A DNA stretch of 64,000 bases, from assembly GCA_031550605.1 (NCBI GenBank), contig JAVBOK010000069.1, positions 1-64,000 of the forward strand. Reading direction: 5' to 3'. Below, piece after piece: positions 26,113 to 35,432 of this stretch. The notes under the pieces are model-generated. The model saw only the letters and a program-made list of their open reading frames with translations, had not been told where the DNA came from and did no database searches. This DNA is from FLUQ01 sp031550605. Lineage in GTDB: Bacteria; Desulfobacterota; Desulfovibrionia; Desulfovibrionales; Desulfovibrionaceae. Both the position numbers and the translations under genes were made by a program. Positions within the stretch are counted from its first letter, which is position 1; each line of letters opens with the position of its first letter.

Positions 26113-27912
26113 TCAGTTCCCGTTCTTTTCCCCTCCGGCCGGGGGACAGCAGGCCAGGGTCCGGGAAGCGCATTCATCCTGTTCCGGCGCATAATCCGTG
26201 GCATAGTCGGCCTGGCGGGAATATTGTTCCATCTCCTCAAGCCGCAGGGTGCGGCGCAGCACCTTGCCGGTGATGGCCCGGGGCAGGCCGTCCCGGAATT
26301 CCACCTGGCGCGGCACCTTGTAATTGGCCAACTGCTTGCGGCAATAGCCCACCACTTCGGCCACGGTCAGTTCCACGCCGGGTTTGGGCACGACGTAGGC
26401 TTTCAGCGTTTCGCCCCGGGTGGGGTGCAGAACGGCCACAGCCACGGCTTCCTGGATTTTCGGGTGTTCCAGCAGCACGTCGTCGATTTCGCGCGGGTAG
26501 ACGTTGTATCCGCCCACGATGACCATGTCTTTCTTGCGGTCCACGATGTAGAAATAGCCGTCCTCGTCCATGGAGGCGATGTCCCCGGTATACAGCCAGC
26601 CGTTGCGCACGGCGTTGGCCGTGTCGTCGGGCCGGTTGTAGTACCCGCCCATGACCTGCGGCCCCCGGATGATCAGTTCGCCCAGCTTGCCCTGCGGCAC
26701 GAGCAGGGTACCGACTTCCATGTCCACGATCCGGGCTTCCGTATCCGGCAGGGGCATGCCGATGGAGCCGAATTTGTGCTTGCCGTGGGTGGGGGTCAGG
26801 TGGGTTATGGGCGAACATTCGGTCAGGCCGTAGCCTTCGATGACCTTGCAGCCCGTCAGTTTCTGGAAGCGTTCCAGAGCGGCCGCCGGAATGGGGGCGG
26901 AACCGGATATGCAGTATTGCAGCGAGCCCAGGTCGTACCTGGCGAAATCCTTGTGCTGCATCAGGGACAGGTACACGCTGGGCGCGCCGGGAAAAAGCGT
27001 GACTTTATGTTTGGCGATCAGGCGCAGCAGTTCGCCGGGATCATAGCGAGGGATAAGCACCGACGTCGCCTGCAGCGAGATGGGCACCAGCAGGCAGGTG
27101 GACAGCCCGTAGACGTGGAACAGGGGCAGCAGGGAAGCGAATACGTGCGGTTTCCCCCTGAGGGTGTGCAGCACGGAAAGCGCCTGCTCCACGTTGAGGC
27201 TCAGGTTGGCGTGGGTCAGCATGACCCCTTTGGGTTCCCCGGTGGTGCCGCCGGTATACTGCAGCAAAGCCAGGGTCTCGGCCGGATTGTCCACCGGCAC
27301 GGCCAGGCGTTCCGTGCCTTGCAGCAGGGGAGGAAAGGGGAAAACGGCTTTCCTGTCGTAAGGAATGGGTTTTGCCGTGCCGTCGCGCTTTGTCTTGAAG
27401 CGGTACAGCCAGTTGAGAGGAAAGCGCAACGCGTCGCCGATGCTGGTGACGAAATATTTTTCAACGCCCAGGCGGTTGCGCAGGGGGTTCAGTTTGGGCC
27501 AGCACAGATCCACGGTGATCATCATGCGGGCGCCTGCGTCGGTGATGTGGTTGACCAGCTCTTTTTCCATATACAGCGGGTTGGTCATGACCACCACGCC
27601 GCCAGCCTTGAGCACGGCCCAGAACGAGATCACCGTCTGCGGCAGGTTGGGCAGCATGATGGAAACCTTGTCGCCGGGCTGCAGCCCGTGGGCGTGCAGG
27701 TTGGCTGCCATGATTTCCGCCTGTTCACGCAACTGCGCATAGCTGATGCGGTAATTGCGGAACAGGCAGGCCGTCTGCCGGGGGGCTTCGTCAGCCGCGC
27801 GGTCGAGCAGGGCGCACAGAGGTTCGGCCTTGTACGTCAGAACGGCGGGCACGCCCGGATCGTAATGGGCCAGCCAGGGAAAAGCCTCGGGGGAAGGAAT
27901 GGCGTCTGTCAT
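26113..27912 (-). CDS. Long-chain acyl-CoA ligase
   Basis: The 599-residue protein is an AMP-forming fatty acyl-CoA synthetase. It has the P-loop YTGGTTGEPKGVML near residue 205, EGYGLTECSP near residue 350 and the hinge region DRKKDMVIVGGYNVYP near residue 470, followed by GKVLRR with the acyl-AMP lysine. The start at 27912 (ATG) is chosen over a TTG at 27963 because neither has a good ribosome site. It activates fatty acids for lipid synthesis or breakdown. Confidence 0.92.
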   Translation of the reverse strand: MTDAIPSPEAFPWLAHYDPGVPAVLTYKAEPLCALLDRAADEAPRQTACLFRNYRISYAQLREQAEIMAANLHAHGLQPGDKVSIMLPNLPQTVISFWAVLKAGGVVVMTNPLYMEKELVNHITDAGARMMITVDLCWPKLNPLRNRLGVEKYFVTSIGDALRFPLNWLYRFKTKRDGTAKPIPYDRKAVFPFPPLLQGTERLAVPVDNPAETLALLQYTGGTTGEPKGVMLTHANLSLNVEQALSVLHTLRGKPHVFASLLPLFHVYGLSTCLLVPISLQATSVLIPRYDPGELLRLIAKHKVTLFPGAPSVYLSLMQHKDFARYDLGSLQYCISGSAPIPAAALERFQKLTGCKVIEGYGLTECSPITHLTPTHGKHKFGSIGMPLPDTEARIVDMEVGTLLVPQGKLGELIIRGPQVMGGYYNRPDDTANAVRNGWLYTGDIASMDEDGYFYIVDRKKDMVIVGGYNVYPREIDDVLLEHPKIQEAVAVAVLHPTRGETLKAYVVPKPGVELTVAEVVGYCRKQLANYKVPRQVEFRDGLPRAITGKVLRRTLRLEEMEQYSRQADYATDYAPEQDECASRTLACCPPAGGEKNGN

Positions 27913-28056
27913 ATACTCGGCGGGGTTAAGGTGAACGCTGCTCTCAACGCGGTATAGCCGCAAGAGAAACCGGACGCAACAGGACCGGAAGCTTTATCTC
28001 GATTTTTGGTGCATTGCGCGGCGGTCTTTCAACGCATCGTCAACCAGGGGTCGCAA

Positions 28057-29253
28057 TCACCGTTTCAGTCCCGTAACCACGGCATAGGCCTTGATGCCCA
28101 GTTTTTCCCCGGTGAATCCGAGGCGTTCTTCCGTGGTGGCCTTGACGTTGACCGAAGCGATCGGCAATTGCAGCAGCGATGCGATGTTTTTGGCAATCTG
28201 TTCGCGGTACGGCGCGACTTTCGGGACCTGGGCCACCACGGTCAGATCCGCGTGGGTCAGGGTCAGGCCGCACTGCGCGGTCAGCCGCAATACCTCCGCC
28301 AGCAGGATGCCGCTGCTGATGCCGTCGAATTCCGGCGCGGAATCGGGAAACAGCGTGCCGATGTCGCCCCGGCCGGCGCAGCCCAGCAAAGCGTCCATCA
28401 ACGCGTGCAGCAGGACGTCGCCGTCGGAATGGGCTGAAACGGCAAACTCGCAGGGGATGGGCACGCCCCCCAGCATAAAGGGGCGGTCACCGCCGTAGCG
28501 GTGCACATCGTAACCGAAACCGGTCACGGGCAGAGGAGCGTTCATGGAGCCTTCCGGTCCGGCGGATTGCAGCAGGGCCAGATCCGCCGGCGTCGTGATT
28601 TTCCTGTTGGTTTCGTCTCCGTCGACCACCAGCACCGCCTGCCCGAGAAGTTCAAGCAGGGCGGCGTCGTCGGTCGCCCCCAGGCCCAGCCGCGCGGCAT
28701 GGTCGTGCGCACGGCGCAGCGCCGCCGGATCAAAACCCTGGGGCGTCTGCACGGCCCGCAGCCTGTCCCGCGCCGGGGTGGCGGCGACCCGGTTGTCCGC
28801 GTCGATTTCCTTGATTGTGTCCGTGACCGCCATGCCGGGAACAACCCCGGAATGGCCGGCGGCCAGGGCGTCCAGCACACGGTTGATCAGGGCCGGATCG
28901 ACAAAGGGCCGGGCCGCGTCGTGGATGAGCACGGCGTCGGCTTCTTGGGGCACGGCGGTCAGACCCTTGCGCACGGAATCCTGCCGCGTCGCGCCGCCGG
29001 AGGCGATTTTCCAGGCCAGGCCGGGCGTATCGCGCAGAGCGAGGCGAGCCACGTCTTTCCGCGCCGCATCCAGAAAATCCGGCGGAAACACAAAAACCAC
29101 GCCGCGCACGCGCGCGATGCGGGCGAACGGCAGGGCGGAACGCCAGTACAGGGGCTCGCCGCCAAAAGACAGAAACTGCTTGGGCCGGCCGGAAGAATAC
29201 GCCGCCAGCCGCTGTCCCCGGCCGCCGGCGGCTATGATCACCCAACACTGCAT
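28057..29253 (-). CDS. ispDF: Bifunctional IspD/IspF isoprenoid enzyme
   Basis: The 398-residue fusion catalyses two steps of the methylerythritol phosphate pathway. Residues 1-230 are the IspD cytidylyltransferase (AAGGRGQRL; IHDAARPFVDPALI). Residues 240-398 are the IspF cyclodiphosphate synthase (DVHRYGG metal site; HSDGDVLLHALMDALLG; FTGEKLGIKAYAVV). The start at 29253 lies 14 bases after the end of the RNase P RNA, so the gene must be read through or released from that transcript. AGG lies before the ATG. Confidence 0.95.
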   Translation of the reverse strand: MQCWVIIAAGGRGQRLAAYSSGRPKQFLSFGGEPLYWRSALPFARIARVRGVVFVFPPDFLDAARKDVARLALRDTPGLAWKIASGGATRQDSVRKGLTAVPQEADAVLIHDAARPFVDPALINRVLDALAAGHSGVVPGMAVTDTIKEIDADNRVAATPARDRLRAVQTPQGFDPAALRRAHDHAARLGLGATDDAALLELLGQAVLVVDGDETNRKITTPADLALLQSAGPEGSMNAPLPVTGFGYDVHRYGGDRPFMLGGVPIPCEFAVSAHSDGDVLLHALMDALLGCAGRGDIGTLFPDSAPEFDGISSGILLAEVLRLTAQCGLTLTHADLTVVAQVPKVAPYREQIAKNIASLLQLPIASVNVKATTEERLGFTGEKLGIKAYAVVTGLKR

Positions 29254-29267
29254 GCGATACCTGAAAC

Positions 29268-29631
29268 GGGAGCCGGACTGTAAGCCGGGTTCTGTATCCC
29301 GCCGGGGCGGGATGGTCATCATTCCTCTAGGACGGCGGTCGCCCGCCGCCTCAAGCAACCTACCCGGGGGCTGGCCGGGCCGGCTCATAACGCCCCCCTA
29401 TTCGGTCTTGCTCTGAACGGGGTTTACCGAGCTCCGCGCGTTGCCGCGCGGACTGGTGGGCTCTTACCCCACCGTTTCACCCTTACCGGGTCAGGCTGCG
29501 CCTGCCCGGCGGTCTGCTTTCTGTGGCACTGTCCAGGGGTCGCCCCCTCCGGGCGTTACCCGGCGTTCTGCCCTGCAGAGCCCGGACTTTCCTCTCCGGC
29601 TTTCACCGCAGCGATGACCCGTCCGGCTCCC
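29268..29631 (-). ncRNA. rnpB: RNase P RNA (class A)
   Basis: The minus strand of this 364-base stretch is a bacterial RNase P RNA, the ribozyme that trims the 5' ends of tRNA precursors. The terminal stem pairs GGGAGCCGGAC (5') with GTCCGGCTCCC (3'). The core motifs GAGGAAAGTCCGGGC (CR-I) and ACAGAAAGC (CR-II/III), and the 3' half GACCGAATA and TACAGAACCCGGCTTAC, are present. Ends are set by the terminal stem. Confidence 0.95.
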
Positions 29632-29656
29632 GCGTACACTTGTAGAGCAAAGCGGA

Positions 29657-29687
29657 ATAAAAAGCGAGAGGGCGTCGTTGCGCCCTC
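29657..29687 (-). terminator. Intrinsic terminator before rnpB, after the zinc-ribbon gene
   Basis: On the minus strand a 7-bp stem (GAGGGCG/CGCCCTC) is followed by TCGCTTTTTATT. It ends the transcript of 29852-30577 and separates it from rnpB. Confidence 0.8.
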
Positions 29688-29851
29688 GGGTTGACGGCAG
29701 ACCCCGCAGGGCCGGGGTTTGTCACGAGCCCGCCCGCTCCGGCGCTTTCCGGCGGCAATGAATGCCGTCCGCGCCCGCGCGGCGGGCCGCCGATTTTGTC
29801 ATCGGCCACCGGCGCTCCGTTGCGCCCTTTTGTTTTCATTCGCCCGGAACC

Positions 29852-30577
29852 TTAATCCGAAAAATGCTCGCTCCAGTAAATGAGCCGCTGGCAGTTGGGG
29901 CAGGAAAGAATCTGCGCGCCTTTTTGCAGTTCGATATAGCTCTGGGGCGGGATGGCAATGTTACAGCCGCTGCACACGCCATTTTTGACGGACACAATGA
30001 CCGGGTGCGGCAGGCGCTGGCGGATGAACTCATATCGCGACAGCACGGGCAGGGGGATTTCCTTGCCGGTATCGCCGCGTCTGGCGTCCAGGCCTTTCAG
30101 GGTTTTTTCCGCTTGGGACAGGCGGGAATCAAGGGTGGCTTCCTTTTCCTGCAGTTCCGTCTGCATGGCGGCGTACCGCTCGTCGGTTTCGGTGATGGCG
30201 GCTGTATGGCGTTCCAGTTCTTCGGCCAGAGTAATTTTTTCCTCTTCGCGCGAGCGGTTGGATTTTTCCAGAGAATCCATTTCCCGCATCATGGCGTGAT
30301 ATTCCTTGGCGTTGCCCACCTGCATCAGTTTGTTCTTGCTCTTCTTGATTTTGCCCATATCGGTGTCGATATCGAAATCAAGACGCTTGGCCTGCTCCTT
30401 GAGGTGCGACATCTTGTCGTTCAGGCGGTTCTTCTGCTCCTGCAGATCGGCGAATTTCGCGCGCAGTTCCTCGACTTCCCTGGGGGCTTTTTCCATTTCC
30501 TGCCGGATGACAAAAATTTCGTCATCCACTTTCTGCAAGGCCACCAGTTGTTCAATTTGTTTCAGGTACAAGCTCAA
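29852..30577 (-). CDS. DUF164 coiled-coil/zinc-ribbon protein
   Basis: The 241-residue protein has a long coiled coil (residues about 5-190, rich in Lys/Glu heptads) and a C-terminal zinc ribbon (GVCSGCNIAIPP and LSCPNCQR; four Cys). The start at 30577 is TTG: AGGAGG lies five bases before it. A further TTG at 30592 would extend it by five residues but puts the ribosome site inside the gene. The family (C4-type zf-RING_7) is linked to nucleic-acid-related roles; function is unproven. It follows the Nif3 gene closely. Confidence 0.85.
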   Translation of the reverse strand: MSLYLKQIEQLVALQKVDDEIFVIRQEMEKAPREVEELRAKFADLQEQKNRLNDKMSHLKEQAKRLDFDIDTDMGKIKKSKNKLMQVGNAKEYHAMMREMDSLEKSNRSREEEKITLAEELERHTAAITETDERYAAMQTELQEKEATLDSRLSQAEKTLKGLDARRGDTGKEIPLPVLSRYEFIRQRLPHPVIVSVKNGVCSGCNIAIPPQSYIELQKGAQILSCPNCQRLIYWSEHFSD

Positions 30578-30601
30578 GGTATCCTCCTGCAATGCATGCG
30601 C

Positions 30602-31423
30602 TCAATGGGTATGCGAAGTATCCGGTTTTTCCACGCCGGTCCCTTCATAAGACAGGGGGTCGGCAGCCGGGACAAAGGTGACGGTCAGCGCGGGCAGGGC
30701 CTGCCGCAACAGCAGGGCGAAACGCCGCATCATGGTTTCTTCCAGCGTGAAGTGTCCGACATCCAGCACCCGGATGCGGGTTTCAAGGGCTGCATGGTAT
30801 TTCAGGTCGCCCGTGATGAAGATGTCGGCTTTTGCGGCTTCGGCCGCTTCGATCAGGGACGATCCGGAACCGGGACAACAGGCGACGGACGCCACGATTT
30901 CCGGCCTGGGGCCGGCGGCGGACCAGGAGTTTTTGCCGGTCAGCGCGGCAAGACGCCCGATGAAGGCGGCATAGGGAACGGGTTCGGGCAACTTCCCCGC
31001 GATGCCGAAGCCGAAAGGCAGGGGGGAGGCGCCGTCTTCAGATGTCGCTTCCAGCACCGCGCGGCCTGTCAGCCCCAGTGCGTCGGCCAGCCAGGCTGCG
31101 GGGCCGAAGGGGTTGGCATCCAGAGAGGTGTGCGCGCTGTACAGCGGCGCGTCGTGGGTGAACAGCAGACGGAGAACGGCGTGATAGTCGTCCTCTTTAT
31201 CCGGAAAGCGCGGCTGCATGGTCAGGGGATGGTGAGCCAGGATCATGTCCGCCCCGGCCCGCAGGGCCTTTTCCACCGCGTCCGGAGTGGGGTCGAGCAG
31301 CACGGCCAGATGGTCCGCTGTCCTGCGGCGGGCTGCAACCTGTATCCCTGACCTGTCCCAGGCTGCGGCCGCGCGCAACGGCGCAATGCATTCAATGCTG
31401 TCAATGATTTCAGATAGTTTCAC
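30602..31423 (-). CDS. Nif3-like dinuclear metal protein
   Basis: The 273-residue protein starts with GTG, and AGAGGGGGC lies before it. The Nif3/YbgI/YqfO fold shows in AAAWDRSGIQVA near residue 21, ILAHHPLTM near residue 60 (the double His of the metal site), SAHTSLDANPFG near residue 95, GDLKYHAAL near residue 205 and the late DVGHFTLEE, which carries the last metal His and Glu. The family's enzyme role is unsettled (often labelled GTP cyclohydrolase I type 2). Confidence 0.9.
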   Translation of the reverse strand: MKLSEIIDSIECIAPLRAAAAWDRSGIQVAARRRTADHLAVLLDPTPDAVEKALRAGADMILAHHPLTMQPRFPDKEDDYHAVLRLLFTHDAPLYSAHTSLDANPFGPAAWLADALGLTGRAVLEATSEDGASPLPFGFGIAGKLPEPVPYAAFIGRLAALTGKNSWSAAGPRPEIVASVACCPGSGSSLIEAAEAAKADIFITGDLKYHAALETRIRVLDVGHFTLEETMMRRFALLLRQALPALTVTFVPAADPLSYEGTGVEKPDTSHTH

Positions 31424-31716
31424 AATCGCCCCCTCTGAAAAGCAGGATGCTCCTACTGCCTGGGCGGTAGAAGCATCCTGTTGCGCGAAATTTCCAGGCG
31501 ACGGCCTGGCCTGCGTATCCAGTCAAAGGGGGGACTCCTTACAACCAGGGCATTTTTAAAGTGGTGTGGGATATTGTGCCATGGCCGGTCATTAGTCAAG
31601 CTTTTTTTCCCGCAATGTCGCGCTTGATCATTTTTGCCGGTTTTACTATCGTTCCTGCGCATAGAGAACGACTTTCCGTTTTTTCTTTCACTTTTTGCAC
31701 AAAAGCAGGTGCCGGT

Positions 31717-32997
31717 ATGGTTGAAAGCGTTTTTCCCAGGCTGGTAAAAGTGCGGCAACATTTCCCCCGGCCGCGGGTTGCCGATATCGCCGAAACCATG
31801 GCGACGGAGATGCGCTCCCTTCTGGGCGCCGCCGGCATCGGCGCGGGCAGGACTGTGGGCCTCACGGCGGGCAGCCGGGGCATCCAGAACATCGTGCCCC
31901 TGCTGGCCGCCGCGGCGAAGACCGTGCGCGAAACCGGCGCAACCCCCGTATTTCTGGCGGCCATGGGCAGCCATGGCGGAGGAACCCCGGCAGGCCAGGC
32001 GGACTTGCTGGAAAGTTTCGGCATCACGGAGCAGACCGTGGGCGCGAAAATCATCACCTGCGCCGACGGCCGCGAAATCGGCGTGACGCCGGGCGGCCTG
32101 CGCGCGTATATGCTGCAATCCGCCTTTACAGTGGACACCCTTATACCCATCAATCGGGTCAAGACCCACACTTCGTTCAAGGGCCCCATAGAAAGCGGCA
32201 TGATCAAAAAACTGGTTGTGGGGTTGGGCGGCCCTCCCGGCGCGCGGCAGTTCCACAGTCAGGGCAAAGCCACGGACCTGCCCGTGCTGCTGCAGGACGT
32301 GGGGAAATTGATCCTGGAAAAGATGCCGGTCGTCGGCGGCATCGCCATAGTGGAAAACGCCTATGAGGAGACGGCCGTCATCAAGGCGGTCCCCGCGGGG
32401 AACATGCTGGAGGAAGAGACCAGGCTGCTGGCCTATTCGAAAACCCTGATGCCGGCCCTGCCCGTGACGCAGTTGCACGCCCTGGTTATTGAAGAAATGG
32501 GCAAGAATTACAGCGGCACCGGCATGGACACCAACATTATCGGTCGCCTGTACATCCAGGGCGAGCCGGAACCCGCGGACCCGCACATGCGCTATCTGGC
32601 GGTCATGGATCTTTCGGAAGAGTCGCACGGCAACGCTTGCGGCATCGGCCTTGCGGACTTTACAACACAGAAACTGGTGGACAAGATCGACAGAAAACCG
32701 ACCTACCTGAATTGCCTGACGTCCACATTCCCCATCCGGGCCAAAATACCCCCGTATATGGATACGGAAAAGCAGGTGCTGGAAACCATTCTGCAATGCC
32801 TGTCCGGCAGCGTGCCCGCTGAAAAGGCCCGTCTGGTCGTGGCGCCGAACACGCTGTTTTTGGAGGAATGCTACGTTTCCGAAGCCCTGCTGCCCGAGAT
32901 TCGGGCCAAGGATGGCATGGAAATCGTCGGCGAACCCTTTCCCATGCGTTTCGACGCCGACGGGCGGCTGCAGCCGCGGTTGCTGAAAAAACACTGA
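31717..32997 (+). CDS. LarA-like (DUF2088/nickel-dependent racemase family) protein
   Basis: The 426-residue protein starts at 31717 after CAGGTG, though an open frame runs to 31561. It resembles the lactate racemase LarA superfamily: AMGSHGGGTPAGQADLLESFGI near residue 95 is the GxH-type catalytic loop, and IPINRVKTHTSFKG near residue 150 holds the second His. The reaction may be racemisation or epimerisation of a 2-hydroxy acid with the nickel-pincer cofactor, but larB/C/E genes are not in the window. A downstream hairpin ends it. Confidence 0.8.
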   Translation: MVESVFPRLVKVRQHFPRPRVADIAETMATEMRSLLGAAGIGAGRTVGLTAGSRGIQNIVPLLAAAAKTVRETGATPVFLAAMGSHGGGTPAGQADLLESFGITEQTVGAKIITCADGREIGVTPGGLRAYMLQSAFTVDTLIPINRVKTHTSFKGPIESGMIKKLVVGLGGPPGARQFHSQGKATDLPVLLQDVGKLILEKMPVVGGIAIVENAYEETAVIKAVPAGNMLEEETRLLAYSKTLMPALPVTQLHALVIEEMGKNYSGTGMDTNIIGRLYIQGEPEPADPHMRYLAVMDLSEESHGNACGIGLADFTTQKLVDKIDRKPTYLNCLTSTFPIRAKIPPYMDTEKQVLETILQCLSGSVPAEKARLVVAPNTLFLEECYVSEALLPEIRAKDGMEIVGEPFPMRFDADGRLQPRLLKKH

Positions 32998-33020
32998 ACA
33001 GTGAAGCGGAGCGGATCACC

Positions 33021-33051
33021 GACCCCGACCGGAAACGGCCGGGGTCATTTT
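33021..33051 (+). terminator. Intrinsic terminator after the LarA-like gene
   Basis: GACCCCG-ACCG and CGGC-CGGGGTC pair over 11 positions with one A-C mismatch, closed by a GAAA tetraloop, and ATTTTC follows. This is a normal intrinsic terminator layout with a short U-run. Confidence 0.7.
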
Positions 33052-33259
33052 CATCGCGCAGGGGGCGGGCAGCGAGAGAAAACGGGCATTGGCCGCTTTT
33101 CCGTCCGGTGGTATGGCCCGCATCCGGCGCATGGGCTGGAAATGAAAATCCCTCCCGCAAAAACGGCCGGGGGATTCGTGCGGGGGGGGGGCGGTCATTT
33201 GCTGGCGGATGCTTCGCTGCGCCGCGTATCCGCCAGAGCGTTTTCGCAATGAAAAAGGT

Positions 33260-34102
33260 TCACTCGCCGTTTTTCGCGGCACATTCGGGCAGCGTTGGCG
33301 GCAGGCCCCATTCGGTGACGCAGGAAGCGATGAAATCATAGACCGCCGCGTGTTCCGCCTTGCCGTTGCCGGTGACGGTCAGCGGCTCTCCGAAACGGAT
33401 GTTCACGGGGATTTCCGGCCGGATGCGGCCCTGATCCTTGAACAGGCCGAAGCAGCCGTTCAGCCCCCAGGCGTCGGTGCGCATCGCCACCGGAACCACG
33501 GGAACGCCGGCTCTGCGGGCCAGCTTGATGCCCATGGAATTGAAATGCTGCGGGTCAAGAACTAGGCGTCGGGTGCTTTGGGGGAAGATGATCATGGAAA
33601 TGCCCCTGGCCAGACGTTCCGATCCGCCTTCCATCACGGCCGTGAAGTCCGCCCGGGGGTCTTTGCGCTGAATGGCCACGGGGTTGCGGGACCGCATCAC
33701 GTGGCAGAAGAAAGGGTACCTCAGCAGGCTTTCCTTGACCACGAAAGAAACGTCCATGCAGGACTGGATCAGGCAGGGCAGGATAAAAGCTTCCAGGGTG
33801 CTCATGTGGTTGCCGATGAACACGCAGGGACGGCCCAGCTTCTTGTACCGTTCCATGCCTTCGACGCTCACCCGCACGCCGCTGTATTCCAGGGCGCGCA
33901 GGGTTTCTATGCTGGACAGTATCCATTCGTCGCTGGAGTAAACCCCCGCCTTGACCTTGTTGGCCGCCCTGTTCACGATGGAACACATGGTCCAGTAAAA
34001 GCTGAGGCTGGGGAACAGACGGTTGAAGGGACGGATCATTCCTTCCGGCGTGGTGTAGACATCGCCGGGAAAGGGCGGCCAGGGTGTCGGCAGTACGGTC
34101 AT
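33260..34102 (-). CDS. PlsC-type acyltransferase with altered motifs
   Basis: The 280-residue protein begins at 34102; its ATG overlaps the rarA stop (ATGA). Family blocks are present but changed: block I is N-H99-M-S-T-L-E104 (HX4E where HX4D is usual), and block III reads FPQSTRR instead of FPEGTRS. It probably acylates lysophosphatidic acid or another membrane lipid at the inner membrane. The changes could reflect a different acceptor. Confidence 0.8.
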   Translation of the reverse strand: MTVLPTPWPPFPGDVYTTPEGMIRPFNRLFPSLSFYWTMCSIVNRAANKVKAGVYSSDEWILSSIETLRALEYSGVRVSVEGMERYKKLGRPCVFIGNHMSTLEAFILPCLIQSCMDVSFVVKESLLRYPFFCHVMRSRNPVAIQRKDPRADFTAVMEGGSERLARGISMIIFPQSTRRLVLDPQHFNSMGIKLARRAGVPVVPVAMRTDAWGLNGCFGLFKDQGRIRPEIPVNIRFGEPLTVTGNGKAEHAAVYDFIASCVTEWGLPPTLPECAAKNGE

Positions 34103-35322
34103 TTCTTGTTTCCTTTTTTCTCCAGCAGGCGTTTCCACCAGTTGGCCAGGCGGCCTTCCTCGCCGTTGTCCTTGGGATAATAAAAGCGCGTGCCCGCGAC
34201 GCCTTCGGGCAGGTATTCCTGATCCGTCCAGGCATCGGGGAAATTGTGCGGATACTGGTATCCCTGGCCGTACCCCCATTGCCTGTGCAACCGCGTCACG
34301 GGGTTGCGCAGATGCAGGGGCACTGGCTTGGGTCCATTGGCTTTGACCTCGCGCGCGGCATTGCCGTAAGCGGCATACGCGGTATTGCTTTTGCGGGCAA
34401 GAGCCAGATACACGACGGTTTCCGCCATGGGAATATACCCTTCGGGCATGCCGATGAATTCCACTGCCTGCTGGCAGGCCACGGCCAGGGGCAGGGCGGA
34501 AGGGTCGGCCAGACCCACGTCCTCGGATGCGGAAAGGATCAGGCGGCGGCAGACGAAACGCGGATCTTCGCCCCCTTCCAGCAGGCAGGCCAGATAGTAG
34601 AGCGCCGCGTCCGGGTCGCTGCCGCGAATGGATTTGATCAGCGCGGAAGCCCGGTCGTAATGGCTGTCCCCGCTTTTGTCGTGGCGCATGACCAGTTCGG
34701 GCAGCGATTCGCGCAGACCCTGGGCGCTCCGTTTTTCCGGGGGCAGGGCTGAAACGTACTCGATCAGGTTGAGCAATACCCTGGCGTCGCCGCCGGACAG
34801 GGTGGACAGCATTTCCAGGCTGTCATTTTGCAGGTCCAGACCTTGCGTCTGCGCGCCGCGCCGGGCCAGATCCAGCAGTTCGCTCGGCATCAGGGGGCGC
34901 AGCCGCAGCACGTGCAACCGGGACAGCAACTGGGGCGTGACGCTGAAGGATGGGTTTTCCGTGGTGGTGGCGATCAGGGTCAACTCGCCGTTTTCCAGAA
35001 TGGGCAGGAAAAAATCCTGCTGCGCTTTGGAAAAACGGTGCAGTTCGTCCAGCACCAGCACGTCGGTGCCGGTCAACGTCCGGCGCAACTGGGTCAGGCC
35101 GGCTTCCGGCGCGCTGATGCGGGTGACCTTGCGGCCGTGGGCCTTGGCCAGCAACAAGGCCAGGGTCGATTTGCCGGACCCCGGCGGGCCGAACAGCAGC
35201 AGGCTGGGCAAGCGTCTGGCCCGCAGCAGATTGTCGATTTTGGCCCGGATATGCTCCTGCCCGACGAAACCGGCCAGGTCGTCGGGCCGCAGGCGTTCGG
35301 GCAGCGGAGCGAGAATGGTCAT
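34099..35322 (-). CDS. rarA: Replication-associated recombination protein A (MgsA)
   Basis: The 407-residue AAA+ ATPase acts at stalled replication forks. The start at 35322 follows AAGGAACAGG. Key sites are Walker A GPPGSGKST near residue 50, Walker B LVLDELHRF near residue 105, FSVTPQLLSRLHVLRLRPL (sensor region) and the C-terminal MgsA domain with GYQYPHNFPDAWTDQEYLP. Length and order are standard. Confidence 0.96.
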   Translation of the reverse strand: MTILAPLPERLRPDDLAGFVGQEHIRAKIDNLLRARRLPSLLLFGPPGSGKSTLALLLAKAHGRKVTRISAPEAGLTQLRRTLTGTDVLVLDELHRFSKAQQDFFLPILENGELTLIATTTENPSFSVTPQLLSRLHVLRLRPLMPSELLDLARRGAQTQGLDLQNDSLEMLSTLSGGDARVLLNLIEYVSALPPEKRSAQGLRESLPELVMRHDKSGDSHYDRASALIKSIRGSDPDAALYYLACLLEGGEDPRFVCRRLILSASEDVGLADPSALPLAVACQQAVEFIGMPEGYIPMAETVVYLALARKSNTAYAAYGNAAREVKANGPKPVPLHLRNPVTRLHRQWGYGQGYQYPHNFPDAWTDQEYLPEGVAGTRFYYPKDNGEEGRLANWWKRLLEKKGNKK

Positions 35323-35432
35323 ACCTGTTCCTTGAGGGGATCCCACCTCTCTCGGGGGCCGCCTTTCACGTTTTCCGGCAGAGGATCGGCCTTCTGCACC
35401 CTCATTGCGCGGGCATCCTTCGTCCACAAGGG

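Noticed and set aside
26077..27957. A 626-codon plus-strand open frame
   Set aside because: It is fully antisense to the acyl-CoA ligase, which has complete family motifs; it has no known motif or ribosome site.
29254..29388. N-terminal extension of IspDF
   Set aside because: The extension lies inside RNase P RNA; the IspD start motif follows at 29253.
31561..31716. N-terminal extension of the LarA-like protein
   Set aside because: No ribosome site; the extension is not LarA-like; CAGGTG precedes 31717.
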